DNA of 64,000 bases from Aeromonas sanarellii (GTDB lineage Bacteria; Pseudomonadota; Gammaproteobacteria; Enterobacterales; Aeromonadaceae), in the NCBI RefSeq assembly GCF_000820085.1, contig NZ_CDBN01000094.1:18331-82330 (forward strand). Reading direction: 5' to 3'. Position numbers and translations under genes: made by a program. The notes beneath the pieces are model-generated. The model was not told the DNA's origin. It saw nothing but the letters and a program-made list of their open reading frames with translations, and made no database searches. Every line of letters begins with the position of its first letter. Positions within the stretch are counted from its first letter, which is position 1. Shown here in pieces: positions 23,056-30,968 of the stretch.

Positions 23056-23798
23056 ATCGGCTCTGGCGGCTGATGGGGACCGCCCTCGGCTTTACCCTGT
23101 TCGGTCTGGGTGGGCTCCTGCTCAGTCTGTGCTGGTTTCCGTTGCTGGCCATCTGCCTGCGCGGGGAGCGGCGTCGCATCCTGGCGCAGGCCAGCATCAA
23201 GCAGAGCTTCCGGCTGTTTATGGGCATGCTCAAGAGGTTGGGGGTGCTGGACTACAGGGTCAGCGGCATGCCCTCTGCCCTGCAGGGGGCCCTCATCGTC
23301 GCCAACCATCCCAGCCTGCTCGACTACGTGATCCTGGCGGCCGAGCTGCCGGTGTGCGACTGCATCGTCAAGCGGGCTTTGTGGCATAATGTTTTCCTCG
23401 GTGGCGTGGTGCGTGCCGCCGACTACATTCCCAACGGGGAAGCGGAACAACTGTTGCCACTGTGCATCGAACGGGTACGCCGCGGTGGCTTGCTGCTGAT
23501 CTTTCCGGAAGGTACCCGCACTACGCCGGGCGAGCCTATCCGGTTGCAGCGGGGCGCCGCCCAGCTTGCCTTGCGCGGCCAAGTGACACTGCAGCCCGTG
23601 CGCATTCACTGCAGCGAGCGCTTTCTCACCAAGCAGGACAAGTGGTTCCATGTCCCGCAGCGCAAGCCGATCTTTACCCTGGAGTTTTTGCCACAGATCG
23701 CGGCCACCGGGTGGGGCGACGGCGAACAGAGCAGTGGCCTGGCCGCCCGCCAGCTAACCCGATTTCTTACCCAGGTCCTGCAACCCGGGACCCCATGA
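23040..23798 (+). CDS. apeD: Lysophospholipid-type acyltransferase (aryl-polyene cluster)
   Basis: Membrane-associated acyltransferase of the PlsC/LPLAT family, 252 residues. An N-terminal hydrophobic segment (LGFTLFGLGGLLLSLCWFPLLA) is followed by the catalytic NHPSLLDY (H-x4-D) near residue 96 and FPEGTRTTPGEP near 156. It probably acylates the glycerol or sugar part of the lipid that carries the polyene. The ATG at 23040 follows GGGAG within the end of apeC; an ATG at 23007 is an alternative. The next ACP gene begins at its stop (ATGA). Specific acceptor unknown. Confidence 0.82.
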   Translation: MATQLNRLWRLMGTALGFTLFGLGGLLLSLCWFPLLAICLRGERRRILAQASIKQSFRLFMGMLKRLGVLDYRVSGMPSALQGALIVANHPSLLDYVILAAELPVCDCIVKRALWHNVFLGGVVRAADYIPNGEAEQLLPLCIERVRRGGLLLIFPEGTRTTPGEPIRLQRGAAQLALRGQVTLQPVRIHCSERFLTKQDKWFHVPQRKPIFTLEFLPQIAATGWGDGEQSSGLAARQLTRFLTQVLQPGTP

Positions 23799-24070
23799 CA
23801 GCCTATGGAAGCGCAATGCAAAACCTGCAACGAGAGATAAAGCAACTCATCATCGACAGCCTCAATCTGGAGGGGCTGACCCCGGATGACATCGACGACC
23901 AGGCTCCCTTGTTTGGCGACGGACTGGGTCTGGATTCCATCGATGCGCTGGAGCTGGGACTGGCCATCAAGGGGCGTTACGGCATAGTGCTCTCCGCCGA
24001 CGATGCGGACACCCGTCGCCATTTCGCCAGTGTCGAGGCCCTGGCTGCCCTGGTTCAGTCCCAGGCCTGA
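23795..24070 (+). CDS. apeE: Acyl carrier protein 1 (aryl-polyene cluster)
   Basis: Carrier protein that holds the growing polyene as a thioester on phosphopantetheine. The attachment site is the serine in GLGLDSIDALEL, residue 48 from the first ATG. The domain is complete (IKQLIIDSLNLEGLTPDDI at the start, FASVEALAALVQSQA at the end). The ATG at 23795 overlaps the stop of apeD (ATGA); a second ATG at 23816 follows GGAAG and would shorten the protein by seven residues. A second ACP gene follows 24 bp later, the paired arrangement typical of aryl-polyene clusters. Confidence 0.88.
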   Translation: MTAYGSAMQNLQREIKQLIIDSLNLEGLTPDDIDDQAPLFGDGLGLDSIDALELGLAIKGRYGIVLSADDADTRRHFASVEALAALVQSQA

Positions 24071-24094
24071 TCCCGCCATCGAGGAGATATCGTG

Positions 24095-24343
24095 ATGAAT
24101 AGAGACGACATTTTTACCAAGGTGAAGGCGACCCTGGTCGAGCTGTTCGAGGTGGATGAAGACGCCGTGACCCTGGATGCCCAGCTTTACCAGGATCTGG
24201 AGCTCGACAGCATAGATGCCATCGATCTGGTGGTGCACCTGCAAAAACTCACCGGCAAGAAGATCAAGCCCGAAGAGTTCAAGTCGGTGCGCAGCGTGGC
24301 CGATGTGGTCGAGGCGGTCGATCGTCTGATGAACCATGGCTGA
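24095..24343 (+). CDS. apeF: Acyl carrier protein 2 (aryl-polyene cluster)
   Basis: Second carrier protein, 82 residues, with the phosphopantetheine serine at residue 39 in LELDSIDAIDL. The acidic helix II sequence and the KKIKPEEFKSVRSVADVVEAV ending are typical of ACPs. GAGGAG lies 8 bp before the ATG at 24095; a GTG at 24092 is also possible. Presence of two ACPs suggests one loads the aryl starter or chain and the other the extender, as proposed for other aryl-polyene systems; which does which cannot be read here. Confidence 0.9.
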   Translation: MNRDDIFTKVKATLVELFEVDEDAVTLDAQLYQDLELDSIDAIDLVVHLQKLTGKKIKPEEFKSVRSVADVVEAVDRLMNHG

Positions 24344-24352
24344 TCTGCTGCC

Positions 24353-24919
24353 ATGATGCGCCTGCTCTCCCTGCTGGCGGGCGGTCTGCTGCTGGTCTAT
24401 CCCCTGGCGGTGTATTGGGGGCTGACCCATTGGGGTGGCTCCGCCTTGCTCGTGATCCTGATGGTCACCTTCGCCCTGCGCCTCCTGCCCAGGTCAGCCC
24501 CGCGGCGCGAGTGGTTGCTGCTCGGTCGCCTGCTGGCCTGCGTCGGCCTGCTGCTGACGAGCCTGAGCGCCCTCTTCTCGGCCCAGCACTGGCTGCTCTA
24601 CTACCCCATCGCCGTCTCATTGGCACTGCTCTGTCTGTTTGGCTGGAGCCTGACCCAGCCCATGAGCCTGGTGGAGCGCCTCGCGCGCCTGCAAGAACCC
24701 GATTTGCCGCCGGCCGGGGTGCGCTATACCCGTACCGTGACCCAGGTCTGGTGCGGCTTCTTCGTGCTCAACGGTGGCCTGGCTGTCGCCACCGTCTGGT
24801 ACGGGGATCTCGCCCTCTGGAGCCTCTATAACGGCCTCGTCAGCTATCTGCTGATGGGGTTGCTGATGGCGGGGGAGTACCTGGTGCGTCGCCGAGTCAA
24901 ACGGTGTTTCGCAGCATGA
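24353..24919 (+). CDS. apeG: Predicted inner-membrane protein (COG4648-like, aryl-polyene cluster)
   Basis: A 188-residue hydrophobic protein with about five predicted membrane segments (for example LLSLLAGGLLLVYPLAVYWGL at the start, LLACVGLLLTSLSALF, LLYYPIAVSLALLCLFGW, and two near the C-terminus). Conserved-looking cytoplasmic loop: ERLARLQEPDLPPAGVRYTR. Proteins of this type are found in aryl-polyene clusters between the ACPs and the ligase, without a proven role; a scaffold for the membrane-bound assembly line is one idea. Two adjacent ATGs (24353, 24356); weak ribosome-binding site. The stop overlaps the ligase start (ATGA). Confidence 0.78.
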   Translation: MMRLLSLLAGGLLLVYPLAVYWGLTHWGGSALLVILMVTFALRLLPRSAPRREWLLLGRLLACVGLLLTSLSALFSAQHWLLYYPIAVSLALLCLFGWSLTQPMSLVERLARLQEPDLPPAGVRYTRTVTQVWCGFFVLNGGLAVATVWYGDLALWSLYNGLVSYLLMGLLMAGEYLVRRRVKRCFAA

Positions 24920-26349
24920 TGGCGCCAGCGAACCTGCTCGCCGCCATCTGGGCGCGAGCCGACGACGAGGTAGTGGCGTTTGGTCCGCAAGGGGATGCCG
25001 TTTTCGGTGCCCTCCGTCTGGGGGCCGAACGGCTGGCCACCCGGTTGGCGAGCCTGCCCGCCCAGCGCTGGGCGCTCTGCTTCGAGGACAGTCTGCTGTT
25101 TGCAGAGGCCCTGCTCGCCTGCGCCCTGACGGGACGGGAGGCCATCCTGCCCGGTCATCAGCGGCCGGCCGCCCTGGCCGAGCTCAGTGCCGGGTTCGAT
25201 GGGGTGCTGACCGATAGCCAGACCCTGGGGGAGGGGAGTGCCGTCCCCTGGTTGCATCTGCCCCTGTCCACCGCGGCCGAGGCGCCGTCGACCGCACGCT
25301 GGCCTGCCCCCGTCTCCCTGCGACTGACCCTGTTCACCTCGGGCTCGACGGGGCAGCCCAAGGCGATCCCCAAGACCTGGCACCAGCTGGATGCCGAGCT
25401 GAGGGTGTTGATCGGACTCTGGGGCGAGCCGCTGGCGGGGGCCCGCCTGCTGGCGAGCGTCAGTCATCAACACATCTATGGCCTGCTGTTTCGCATCCTG
25501 CTGCCGCTCATCCTGCGCGTGCCCTTCGCCCGTACCCTGACGCTCTACCCCGAGCAACTGAGCGCACAGCCTGGCCTGTGGGCATTGATCGCCTCTCCGG
25601 CGCTTCTCAGCCGGCTCGACCCCGGACTCAAGGCGACGGGCTGTCGTCTCGTCGTCTCCTCCGGCGGCCCCCTGGCGCCGGCAGATGCGTCCCGGTGCGA
25701 GCAACTCCTCGGCCAACTGCCGGTGGAGGTGTTTGGCAGCAGCGAGACCGGCGGCATCGCCTGGCGCCAGAGTCAGGAGGCCGACACCCCCTGGCAACCC
25801 ATGCCGGGCATAGCGATCGCGCTGGGAGAAGACGACCAGCTGCTGCTGAGATCCCCCTACCTGCCGGATGGCGCCCCCCTGCTCTGTGCCGATCGCATTC
25901 GTCTGTGCGAGTCCGGTTTTCATCTGATCGGGCGGGGGGACAGGGTGATCAAGCTCGAAGAGAAACGCATCTCCCTCGAGGAGGTGGAGGAGCGGCTGCG
26001 GGCACTGCCCTGGGTGCGGGAGGCGGCCGTGTTGCCTATGAACGTGGCGACTAGGCAGCAGCTCGGTGCCGTGCTGGTATTGACCGAGGCGGGACTGATC
26101 CAGTGGCAGGCGCTGGGGCCAGGTCGTTTCCTCATCGCCCTGCGGGAGCAACTTAGGCCCTGGCTTGAGCCGGTCGCCCTGCCGCGCCGGCTGCGCCTGC
26201 TGCCCGAGCTGCCCCTCAACAGCCAGGGGAAGCGCCCCTGGGGGCAGTTGAGAGCATTATTCGATAAGGCACCCATGGACATCAATGCCAAAGAGCCCGC
26301 CTTGGGCCAGATGGAACACTCAGCCAGCGGGCAGGCGCCATGCAGATAA
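24916..26349 (+). CDS. apeH: AMP-dependent aryl acid:ACP ligase (aryl-polyene cluster)
   Basis: Adenylates an aromatic acid starter and transfers it to the ACP. The 477-residue adenylating enzyme shows the phosphate loop LTLFTSGSTGQPKAIPK near residues 137-153, VEVFGSSETGGIAW, the hinge motif GRGDRVIKLEEKRISLEEVE, and a C-terminal NSQGKRPW with the presumed catalytic lysine. The ATG at 24916 overlaps the apeG stop (ATGA); a GTG at 24904 is an alternative. The last ten bases overlap apeI. With an ammonia-lyase encoded in the cluster, the starter could be a cinnamate-type acid rather than 4-hydroxybenzoate; this is an inference. Confidence 0.87.
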   Translation: MMAPANLLAAIWARADDEVVAFGPQGDAVFGALRLGAERLATRLASLPAQRWALCFEDSLLFAEALLACALTGREAILPGHQRPAALAELSAGFDGVLTDSQTLGEGSAVPWLHLPLSTAAEAPSTARWPAPVSLRLTLFTSGSTGQPKAIPKTWHQLDAELRVLIGLWGEPLAGARLLASVSHQHIYGLLFRILLPLILRVPFARTLTLYPEQLSAQPGLWALIASPALLSRLDPGLKATGCRLVVSSGGPLAPADASRCEQLLGQLPVEVFGSSETGGIAWRQSQEADTPWQPMPGIAIALGEDDQLLLRSPYLPDGAPLLCADRIRLCESGFHLIGRGDRVIKLEEKRISLEEVEERLRALPWVREAAVLPMNVATRQQLGAVLVLTEAGLIQWQALGPGRFLIALREQLRPWLEPVALPRRLRLLPELPLNSQGKRPWGQLRALFDKAPMDINAKEPALGQMEHSASGQAPCR

Positions 26350-26690
26350 GTGGGCTGCCCACCCTGCTCGAGCAGCATTGGCAGGGGCGCGATCTGGTGC
26401 TGCGCCTGCGTCTCGACCCCGAGCTGCCCTGGTTTCGCGGCCACTTCCCGGGCGCGCCCCTGTTGCCCGGTGTGGTGCAGGTGCACTGGGCCATGCACTA
26501 TGGCCGCCAGTTGCCAGGCCTGGTGGGGAGCTTCGCCGGCATGAACCAGCTGAAATTCCAGAGGCCGTTGCGCCCGGGTCAGGAGTGCGAGTTGCACCTC
26601 TGCTGGCAGGCCGACAAGGGCCAGCTGCTGTTCAGTTACCGGCTCGGGGACGAGCATGCCAGCAGCGGTCGGGTGCGGCTATGTCCCTGA
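26340..26690 (+). CDS. apeI: Hotdog-fold 3-hydroxyacyl-ACP dehydratase (aryl-polyene cluster)
   Basis: Short FabZ/FabA-like dehydratase, 116 residues, with the catalytic histidine in WFRGHFPGAPLLPGVVQVHW near residue 35. It would remove water from 3-hydroxyacyl-ACP intermediates to leave the conjugated double bonds of the polyene, probably together with ApeP. The start overlaps the end of apeH by ten bases and its stop overlaps the start of the next gene. It lacks the long central helix acid motif of classical FabA, so its partner may complete the active site. Confidence 0.85.
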   Translation: MQISGLPTLLEQHWQGRDLVLRLRLDPELPWFRGHFPGAPLLPGVVQVHWAMHYGRQLPGLVGSFAGMNQLKFQRPLRPGQECELHLCWQADKGQLLFSYRLGDEHASSGRVRLCP

Positions 26691-28372
26691 AGCCCTGCCT
26701 CATCATCCCCTGTTACAACCACTCTGCCCCCCTGGCCGGGGTGCTGGCCGAGCTGCACCCCCTGGGATTGCCCTGCCTGCTGATCGACGACGGTAGCGAG
26801 CCCGGTGCTGCCGCCGCCCTGGATGCCCTGGCCGAGGAACATGGGGCGTGGCTGACCCTGTTGCGTCACGATCGCAACCTCGGCAAGGGGGCCGCCGTGG
26901 CCACCGGGCTCATGGCCGCACGGACCCTGGGCTTCAGCCACGGGGTGCAGATAGACGCGGATGGCCAGCACTGCCTCGCGGACGTGCCGCGCCTGCTGGC
27001 GGAGGCCGAACGCCAGCCGGATGCCCTGGTCTCGGGACGCCCCCTCTACGATGACTCCGTGCCCAGGGGGCGTCTCTATGGCCGCTACATCACCCATGTC
27101 TGGGTCTGGATAGAGACCCTCTCCTTCACCATACAGGACAGCATGTGCGGCTTTCGGGTCTACCCCCTGGCAACCAGCTGCGCCCTGCTGGACGAGGTGC
27201 GCCTCGGTCGGCGCATGGATTTCGATACCGAGGTGATGGTGCGCCTCCATTGGCGCGGGGTGCCCATGCGCTTCGTGCCGACCCGGGTCATCTATCCCGA
27301 AGACGGCAGCTCGCACTTTCGGCTCTGGCGGGACAACGTGGACATCTCCTGGATGCACACCCGATTGGTGTGCCGACTGCTCTGGGATGGGGTCCGCAAG
27401 CTGCCTGCCGTGCCGGTCCGGCTCTGGCAGCAGGGCAGGCGGCACTGGTCGCGCACGCCGGAGCGGGGCTCGCTGCTGGGCCTGCAGATCATGCTGGCCA
27501 GCTATCGGCTGCTGGGCCGGACGGGCTTCAAGGCGCTGCTCTACCCCGTCATCGGCTATTTCTGGCTGACCGGTCGCCGCCAGCGGGCGGCGTCCGAGCA
27601 GTATCTGAAGAGGCTGGAAGCCTTCGCGGCCAGCCAGCAGGTGGCTCTGCCCCCCGGGCCGAGAACGAGCTTCCGGCACTTCCTGCGCTTTGGCGAGGCG
27701 GCGCTGGACAAGCTGGCGGGCTGGCGCGGCGACATCCCCCGGGAGCGGGTCGAGCTGGTGGGGCGAGAGCACCACGAGGCGGCCCTGGCCAGCGGGCGCG
27801 GCCTGCTGCTGCTCGGTTCCCATCTCGGGGATCTGGAGCTGTGCCGGGCGCTCGGCACCCGGGACGGCCAGGTGCGCATCAATGCCCTGGTGTTCACCCG
27901 CCACGCGGCCCGCTTCAACGCCCTGCTCAGGCAGGTCAATCCGGATGCCGGCATCAATCTCATCCAGGTGCAGGAGATGGGGGCCGACACCGCCATCCTG
28001 CTCAAGGAGAAGATAGAGGCGGGGGAGTGGGTGGTGATCGTCGGGGACCGTACCTCGGTGACCCGGGAGAAGCGGGTGGTCTGGGCCGACTTCCTCGGCG
28101 CGCCCGCCCCCTTCCCGATGGGGCCCTTCGCCCTGGCCAGCGTCCTGGCCTGCCCCGTCTATCTGATGTTCGGCCTCAAGGAGCAGGGGCGTTTTAGGGT
28201 CCATTTCGAGCCCTTCGCCGAGCGGCTGCTGTTGCCCCGCGCCGAACGGGAGGCGGCCCTGCGCCACTGGGTACAGGCCTATGCAGACCGCTTGCAGCAC
28301 CACTGCCTGCGCGCGCCGCTGGACTGGTTCAATTTCTTCGATTTTTGGCAGCTGACCCATGATGAACAGTGA
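26681..28372 (+). CDS. apeJ: Glycosyltransferase family 2 / acyltransferase fusion (aryl-polyene cluster)
   Basis: A 563-residue two-domain protein. The N-terminal part is a GT2 glycosyltransferase (CLIIPCYNHSAPL, LLIDDGSEPG, and the metal-binding QIDADGQH near residue 91). The C-terminal part from about residue 330 is an LpxL/HtrB-like lauroyl acyltransferase (LLLLGSHLGDLELCRALG; VVIVGDRTSVT; FLGAPAPFPMGPFALA). The fusion suggests it builds the sugar-lipid anchor for the polyene. The ATG at 26681 overlaps apeI; the frame is open further upstream but without sense. The ammonia-lyase gene overlaps its end by 14 bases. Confidence 0.87.
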   Translation: MSLKPCLIIPCYNHSAPLAGVLAELHPLGLPCLLIDDGSEPGAAAALDALAEEHGAWLTLLRHDRNLGKGAAVATGLMAARTLGFSHGVQIDADGQHCLADVPRLLAEAERQPDALVSGRPLYDDSVPRGRLYGRYITHVWVWIETLSFTIQDSMCGFRVYPLATSCALLDEVRLGRRMDFDTEVMVRLHWRGVPMRFVPTRVIYPEDGSSHFRLWRDNVDISWMHTRLVCRLLWDGVRKLPAVPVRLWQQGRRHWSRTPERGSLLGLQIMLASYRLLGRTGFKALLYPVIGYFWLTGRRQRAASEQYLKRLEAFAASQQVALPPGPRTSFRHFLRFGEAALDKLAGWRGDIPRERVELVGREHHEAALASGRGLLLLGSHLGDLELCRALGTRDGQVRINALVFTRHAARFNALLRQVNPDAGINLIQVQEMGADTAILLKEKIEAGEWVVIVGDRTSVTREKRVVWADFLGAPAPFPMGPFALASVLACPVYLMFGLKEQGRFRVHFEPFAERLLLPRAEREAALRHWVQAYADRLQHHCLRAPLDWFNFFDFWQLTHDEQ

Positions 28373-29933
28373 TACTCCCTCTCCCCAGGTCACCTTCGGG
28401 GCTGGACGGCTCACCATAGAGCAGGTGGTGGCCCTGGCTGAGCGCCGCGCCCGCCCGGCGTTGAACGCCGATCCCGCCTTTATGGCCCGCGTCCAGCGTG
28501 GCGCCGACTTCCTCGATCGCCTGCTGGCGGAGGAGGGAGTCATCTATGGGGTGACCACGGGCTACGGCGACTCCGTGACCCGGGCCGTGCCCCCCCCCCT
28601 GGTGGCCGAGCTGCCCCTGCACCTGACCCGCTTCCACGGCTGCGGCCTGGGGGAGGATCTCGGCGTCGCGGCCGGACGTGCCGTGCTGGCGACCCGCCTC
28701 TGCTCCCTGGCCCAGGGGGTCTCCGGCGTCAGCCCGGCACTGCTGGAGCGGCTCTGCTGGCTGCTGGAGCAGGATCTGATCCCGCGCATCCCGCAGGAGG
28801 GGTCGGTGGGGGCCAGCGGCGATCTCACCCCGCTCTCCTACGTGGCCGCCGTGCTGGTGGGGGAGCGTGAGCTCTATCGGGACGACCGGCTCGCCAGCAC
28901 CTCGGATGTCTATGGCGAACTGGGGGTGATGCCGCTGCGGCTGCGTCCGAAAGAGGGGCTGGCCTTGATGAACGGCACCTCGGTGATGACGGCGCTCGCC
29001 TGCCTCGCCTATGCCCGTACCGAGTACCTGATGCGGCTGGCGACCCGGATCACCGCCCTGGTCAGCGTCGCCATGGAGGGCAACGCCTTCCACTTCGACG
29101 AGCGGTTGTTCGCGGCCAAGCCGCACCCCGGCATGCAGAATATCGCCGCCTGGCTGCGGGCCGATCTGCGAAGCGGCGAGCTGCCGCGCCACAGCGACCG
29201 GCTGCAGGACAGATACTCCCTGCGCTGCGCGCCCCACGTCATCGGCGTGGTGGCCGACAGCCTGCCCTGGTGGCGCCAGCTCATCGAGAACGAGCTCAAC
29301 AGCGCCAACGACAACCCGCTCATCGATGGCGATTTCGAGCACGTGATGCACGGCGGTCACTTCTACGGCGGCCACATCGCCATGGCCATGGACAGCATGA
29401 AGACGGCGGTGGCGAACCTCGCCGATCTGCTCGACCGCCAGCTGGCCCAGCTGGTGGACGTCAAGTTCAACGGCGGCCTGCCGAGCAATCTGTCCGGCGC
29501 CAGCGGCGAGCGGCGCATGATCAACCACGGCTTCAAGGCGGTGCAGATAGGGGTCTCCGCCTGGACTGCGGAGGCGCTCAAGCTGACCATGCCCGCCAGC
29601 GTCTTCTCCCGCTCCACCGAGTGCCACAACCAGGACAAGGTGAGCATGGGCACCATAGCGGCGCGGGATGCGTTGCGGGTGCTGACCCTGACCGAGCAGG
29701 TAGGGGCCGCCTGCCTGCTGGCGGCGGTGCAGGGGGTCGAGCTGCGCCTGGGCCTGCAGCACTCTGGGCTGGAGGCACTGAGCCACCCCCTGCGGGAGAT
29801 GGTGCAGGCGGTGCGAGAAGATCACCCGGTGTTGGTGGAGGACAGGCCGCTGGAGCAGGAGCTCAGGGCCCTGATCGCCCGCCTGCAGGGGCGTCATTAT
29901 CCGCTTTATGGAGAGCTGAAACATGTCAACTGA
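28359..29933 (+). CDS. Aromatic amino acid/histidine ammonia-lyase family enzyme
   Basis: Member of the HAL/PAL/TAL family, 524 residues. The self-forming MIO cofactor triad Ala-Ser-Gly is at about 152-154 in GSVGASGDLTPLSYVA; other landmarks are YGVTTGYGDSV, GLALMNGTSVMT, ENELNSANDNPLIDGDFEH and NQDKVSMGTIAARDAL. The substrate-selectivity region reads LTRFHGCGLGEDL, which does not settle histidine versus tyrosine or phenylalanine. Inside an aryl-polyene cluster, deamination of an aromatic amino acid to a cinnamate-type starter is the attractive role. Two ATGs (28359, 28362). It overlaps both neighbours, so it is fully integrated in the operon. Confidence 0.88.
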   Translation: MMNSDTPSPQVTFGAGRLTIEQVVALAERRARPALNADPAFMARVQRGADFLDRLLAEEGVIYGVTTGYGDSVTRAVPPPLVAELPLHLTRFHGCGLGEDLGVAAGRAVLATRLCSLAQGVSGVSPALLERLCWLLEQDLIPRIPQEGSVGASGDLTPLSYVAAVLVGERELYRDDRLASTSDVYGELGVMPLRLRPKEGLALMNGTSVMTALACLAYARTEYLMRLATRITALVSVAMEGNAFHFDERLFAAKPHPGMQNIAAWLRADLRSGELPRHSDRLQDRYSLRCAPHVIGVVADSLPWWRQLIENELNSANDNPLIDGDFEHVMHGGHFYGGHIAMAMDSMKTAVANLADLLDRQLAQLVDVKFNGGLPSNLSGASGERRMINHGFKAVQIGVSAWTAEALKLTMPASVFSRSTECHNQDKVSMGTIAARDALRVLTLTEQVGAACLLAAVQGVELRLGLQHSGLEALSHPLREMVQAVREDHPVLVEDRPLEQELRALIARLQGRHYPLYGELKHVN

Positions 29934-30348
29934 ACCCTGGATGATCAGCCACAGCATAGAGGTGGAGATCCCTTTCCACGACGTGGACATGATGGCGGTG
30001 GCCTGGCATGGGCACTATGTGCGCTACATCGAGCTGGCCCGCTGCGCCCTGCTGGAGACTATCGATTACAACTATCCCCAGATGGAGGCCTCCGGCTACC
30101 ACTGGCCCATCATAGACTTGCGCCTCAAGTACATGGCCCCCCTGCGCTTCGGTCAGAAGGTGCGGGTCGAGGCGCGGCTGTGCGAATACCAGAATCGCCT
30201 CAAGATCGAGTACCAACTGTTCGATGCGAAGACGGGCACTCGGACCAGCAAGGGCTACAGCATCCAGGTGGCGGTGAACAAGGAGAGCGGCGAGATGTGT
30301 CTCGCCTCTCCAAGGGTACTGCTCGACAAGCTGGGAGTGAGCGAATGA
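29923..30348 (+). CDS. apeK: 4HBT-type thioesterase (aryl-polyene cluster)
   Basis: Hotdog-fold acyl thioesterase of 141 residues. The signature VEIPFHDVDMMAVAWHGHYVRYIELAR has the conserved aspartate and HxxY-like region of the 4-hydroxybenzoyl-CoA thioesterase family. It may release or proof-read ACP-bound chains. The ATG at 29923 lies inside the end of the ammonia-lyase gene; its own stop overlaps the start of the next gene (ATGA), so translation is coupled. Its exact substrate is not known from sequence. Confidence 0.87.
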   Translation: MSTEPWMISHSIEVEIPFHDVDMMAVAWHGHYVRYIELARCALLETIDYNYPQMEASGYHWPIIDLRLKYMAPLRFGQKVRVEARLCEYQNRLKIEYQLFDAKTGTRTSKGYSIQVAVNKESGEMCLASPRVLLDKLGVSE

Positions 30349-30968
30349 GGCGCTGGCTCAGAGGAATGGGAGGCTGGATCTGTGCCTGCCTGTGGCTGAT
30401 GATGCCGATGGTCGCATGGGCCTTGCCCATGACCCAGGCGGAGGTCCGCGAGCTGCTGAGTGCCGAGCCCGCCCAGCGAGCCCGCTTCGAGCAGGAGAAG
30501 CAGGTGGAAGGGCTGGCCCGGCCCCTGACATCCAGTGGCGAGCTGCTGCTGGTGCGGGGTCAGGGGCTCTGGTGGCATCAGCTGCAGCCCTTCGAGCTGG
30601 CCCTGAGCCTGACCGCCAAGCGCATGAGCCAGCAGGTGGGGCAGGGCCCTGTCCAGGTGATCGACAATCCCCAGCTGCTCCAGTTCAGCAGCATGATGCT
30701 GGCCCTGTTCGGTTCGGACGAGCAGACGCTGACCCGCTACTTCGCCCTCGCTTTCCAGTCCGGCGAGCAGGGCTGGAGCCTGGTGCTGACGCCGCAGGTG
30801 GCGCCGCTCGACAAGGTGTTTGCCAGCCTGACCCTGAGCGGCGGCAAGCAGCTGGAGCGGCTGGTGATCGCCGATCGCCAGGGAGACGAGACCCGCATCC
30901 GCTTCTCTCACTGGCAGAGGGTGACGCTGCCCCTATCTGCCGAGGAGCAGACCCATTTTGCTCCCTGA
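30345..30968 (+). CDS. apeL: LolA-like periplasmic lipid carrier (aryl-polyene cluster)
   Basis: A 207-residue exported protein with a signal peptide (WICACLWLMMPMVAWA, cleavage before LPMTQAE) and a beta-rich body similar to outer-membrane lipoprotein carrier LolA: ELLLVRGQGLWWHQLQPFEL and KQLERLVIADRQGDETRIRFS. Proteins of this kind in aryl-polyene clusters are thought to ferry the lipid across the periplasm after MMPL-type export. The ATG at 30345 overlaps the apeK stop (ATGA). The exporter gene starts, with TTG, inside its final codons. Confidence 0.8.
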   Translation: MRRWLRGMGGWICACLWLMMPMVAWALPMTQAEVRELLSAEPAQRARFEQEKQVEGLARPLTSSGELLLVRGQGLWWHQLQPFELALSLTAKRMSQQVGQGPVQVIDNPQLLQFSSMMLALFGSDEQTLTRYFALAFQSGEQGWSLVLTPQVAPLDKVFASLTLSGGKQLERLVIADRQGDETRIRFSHWQRVTLPLSAEEQTHFAP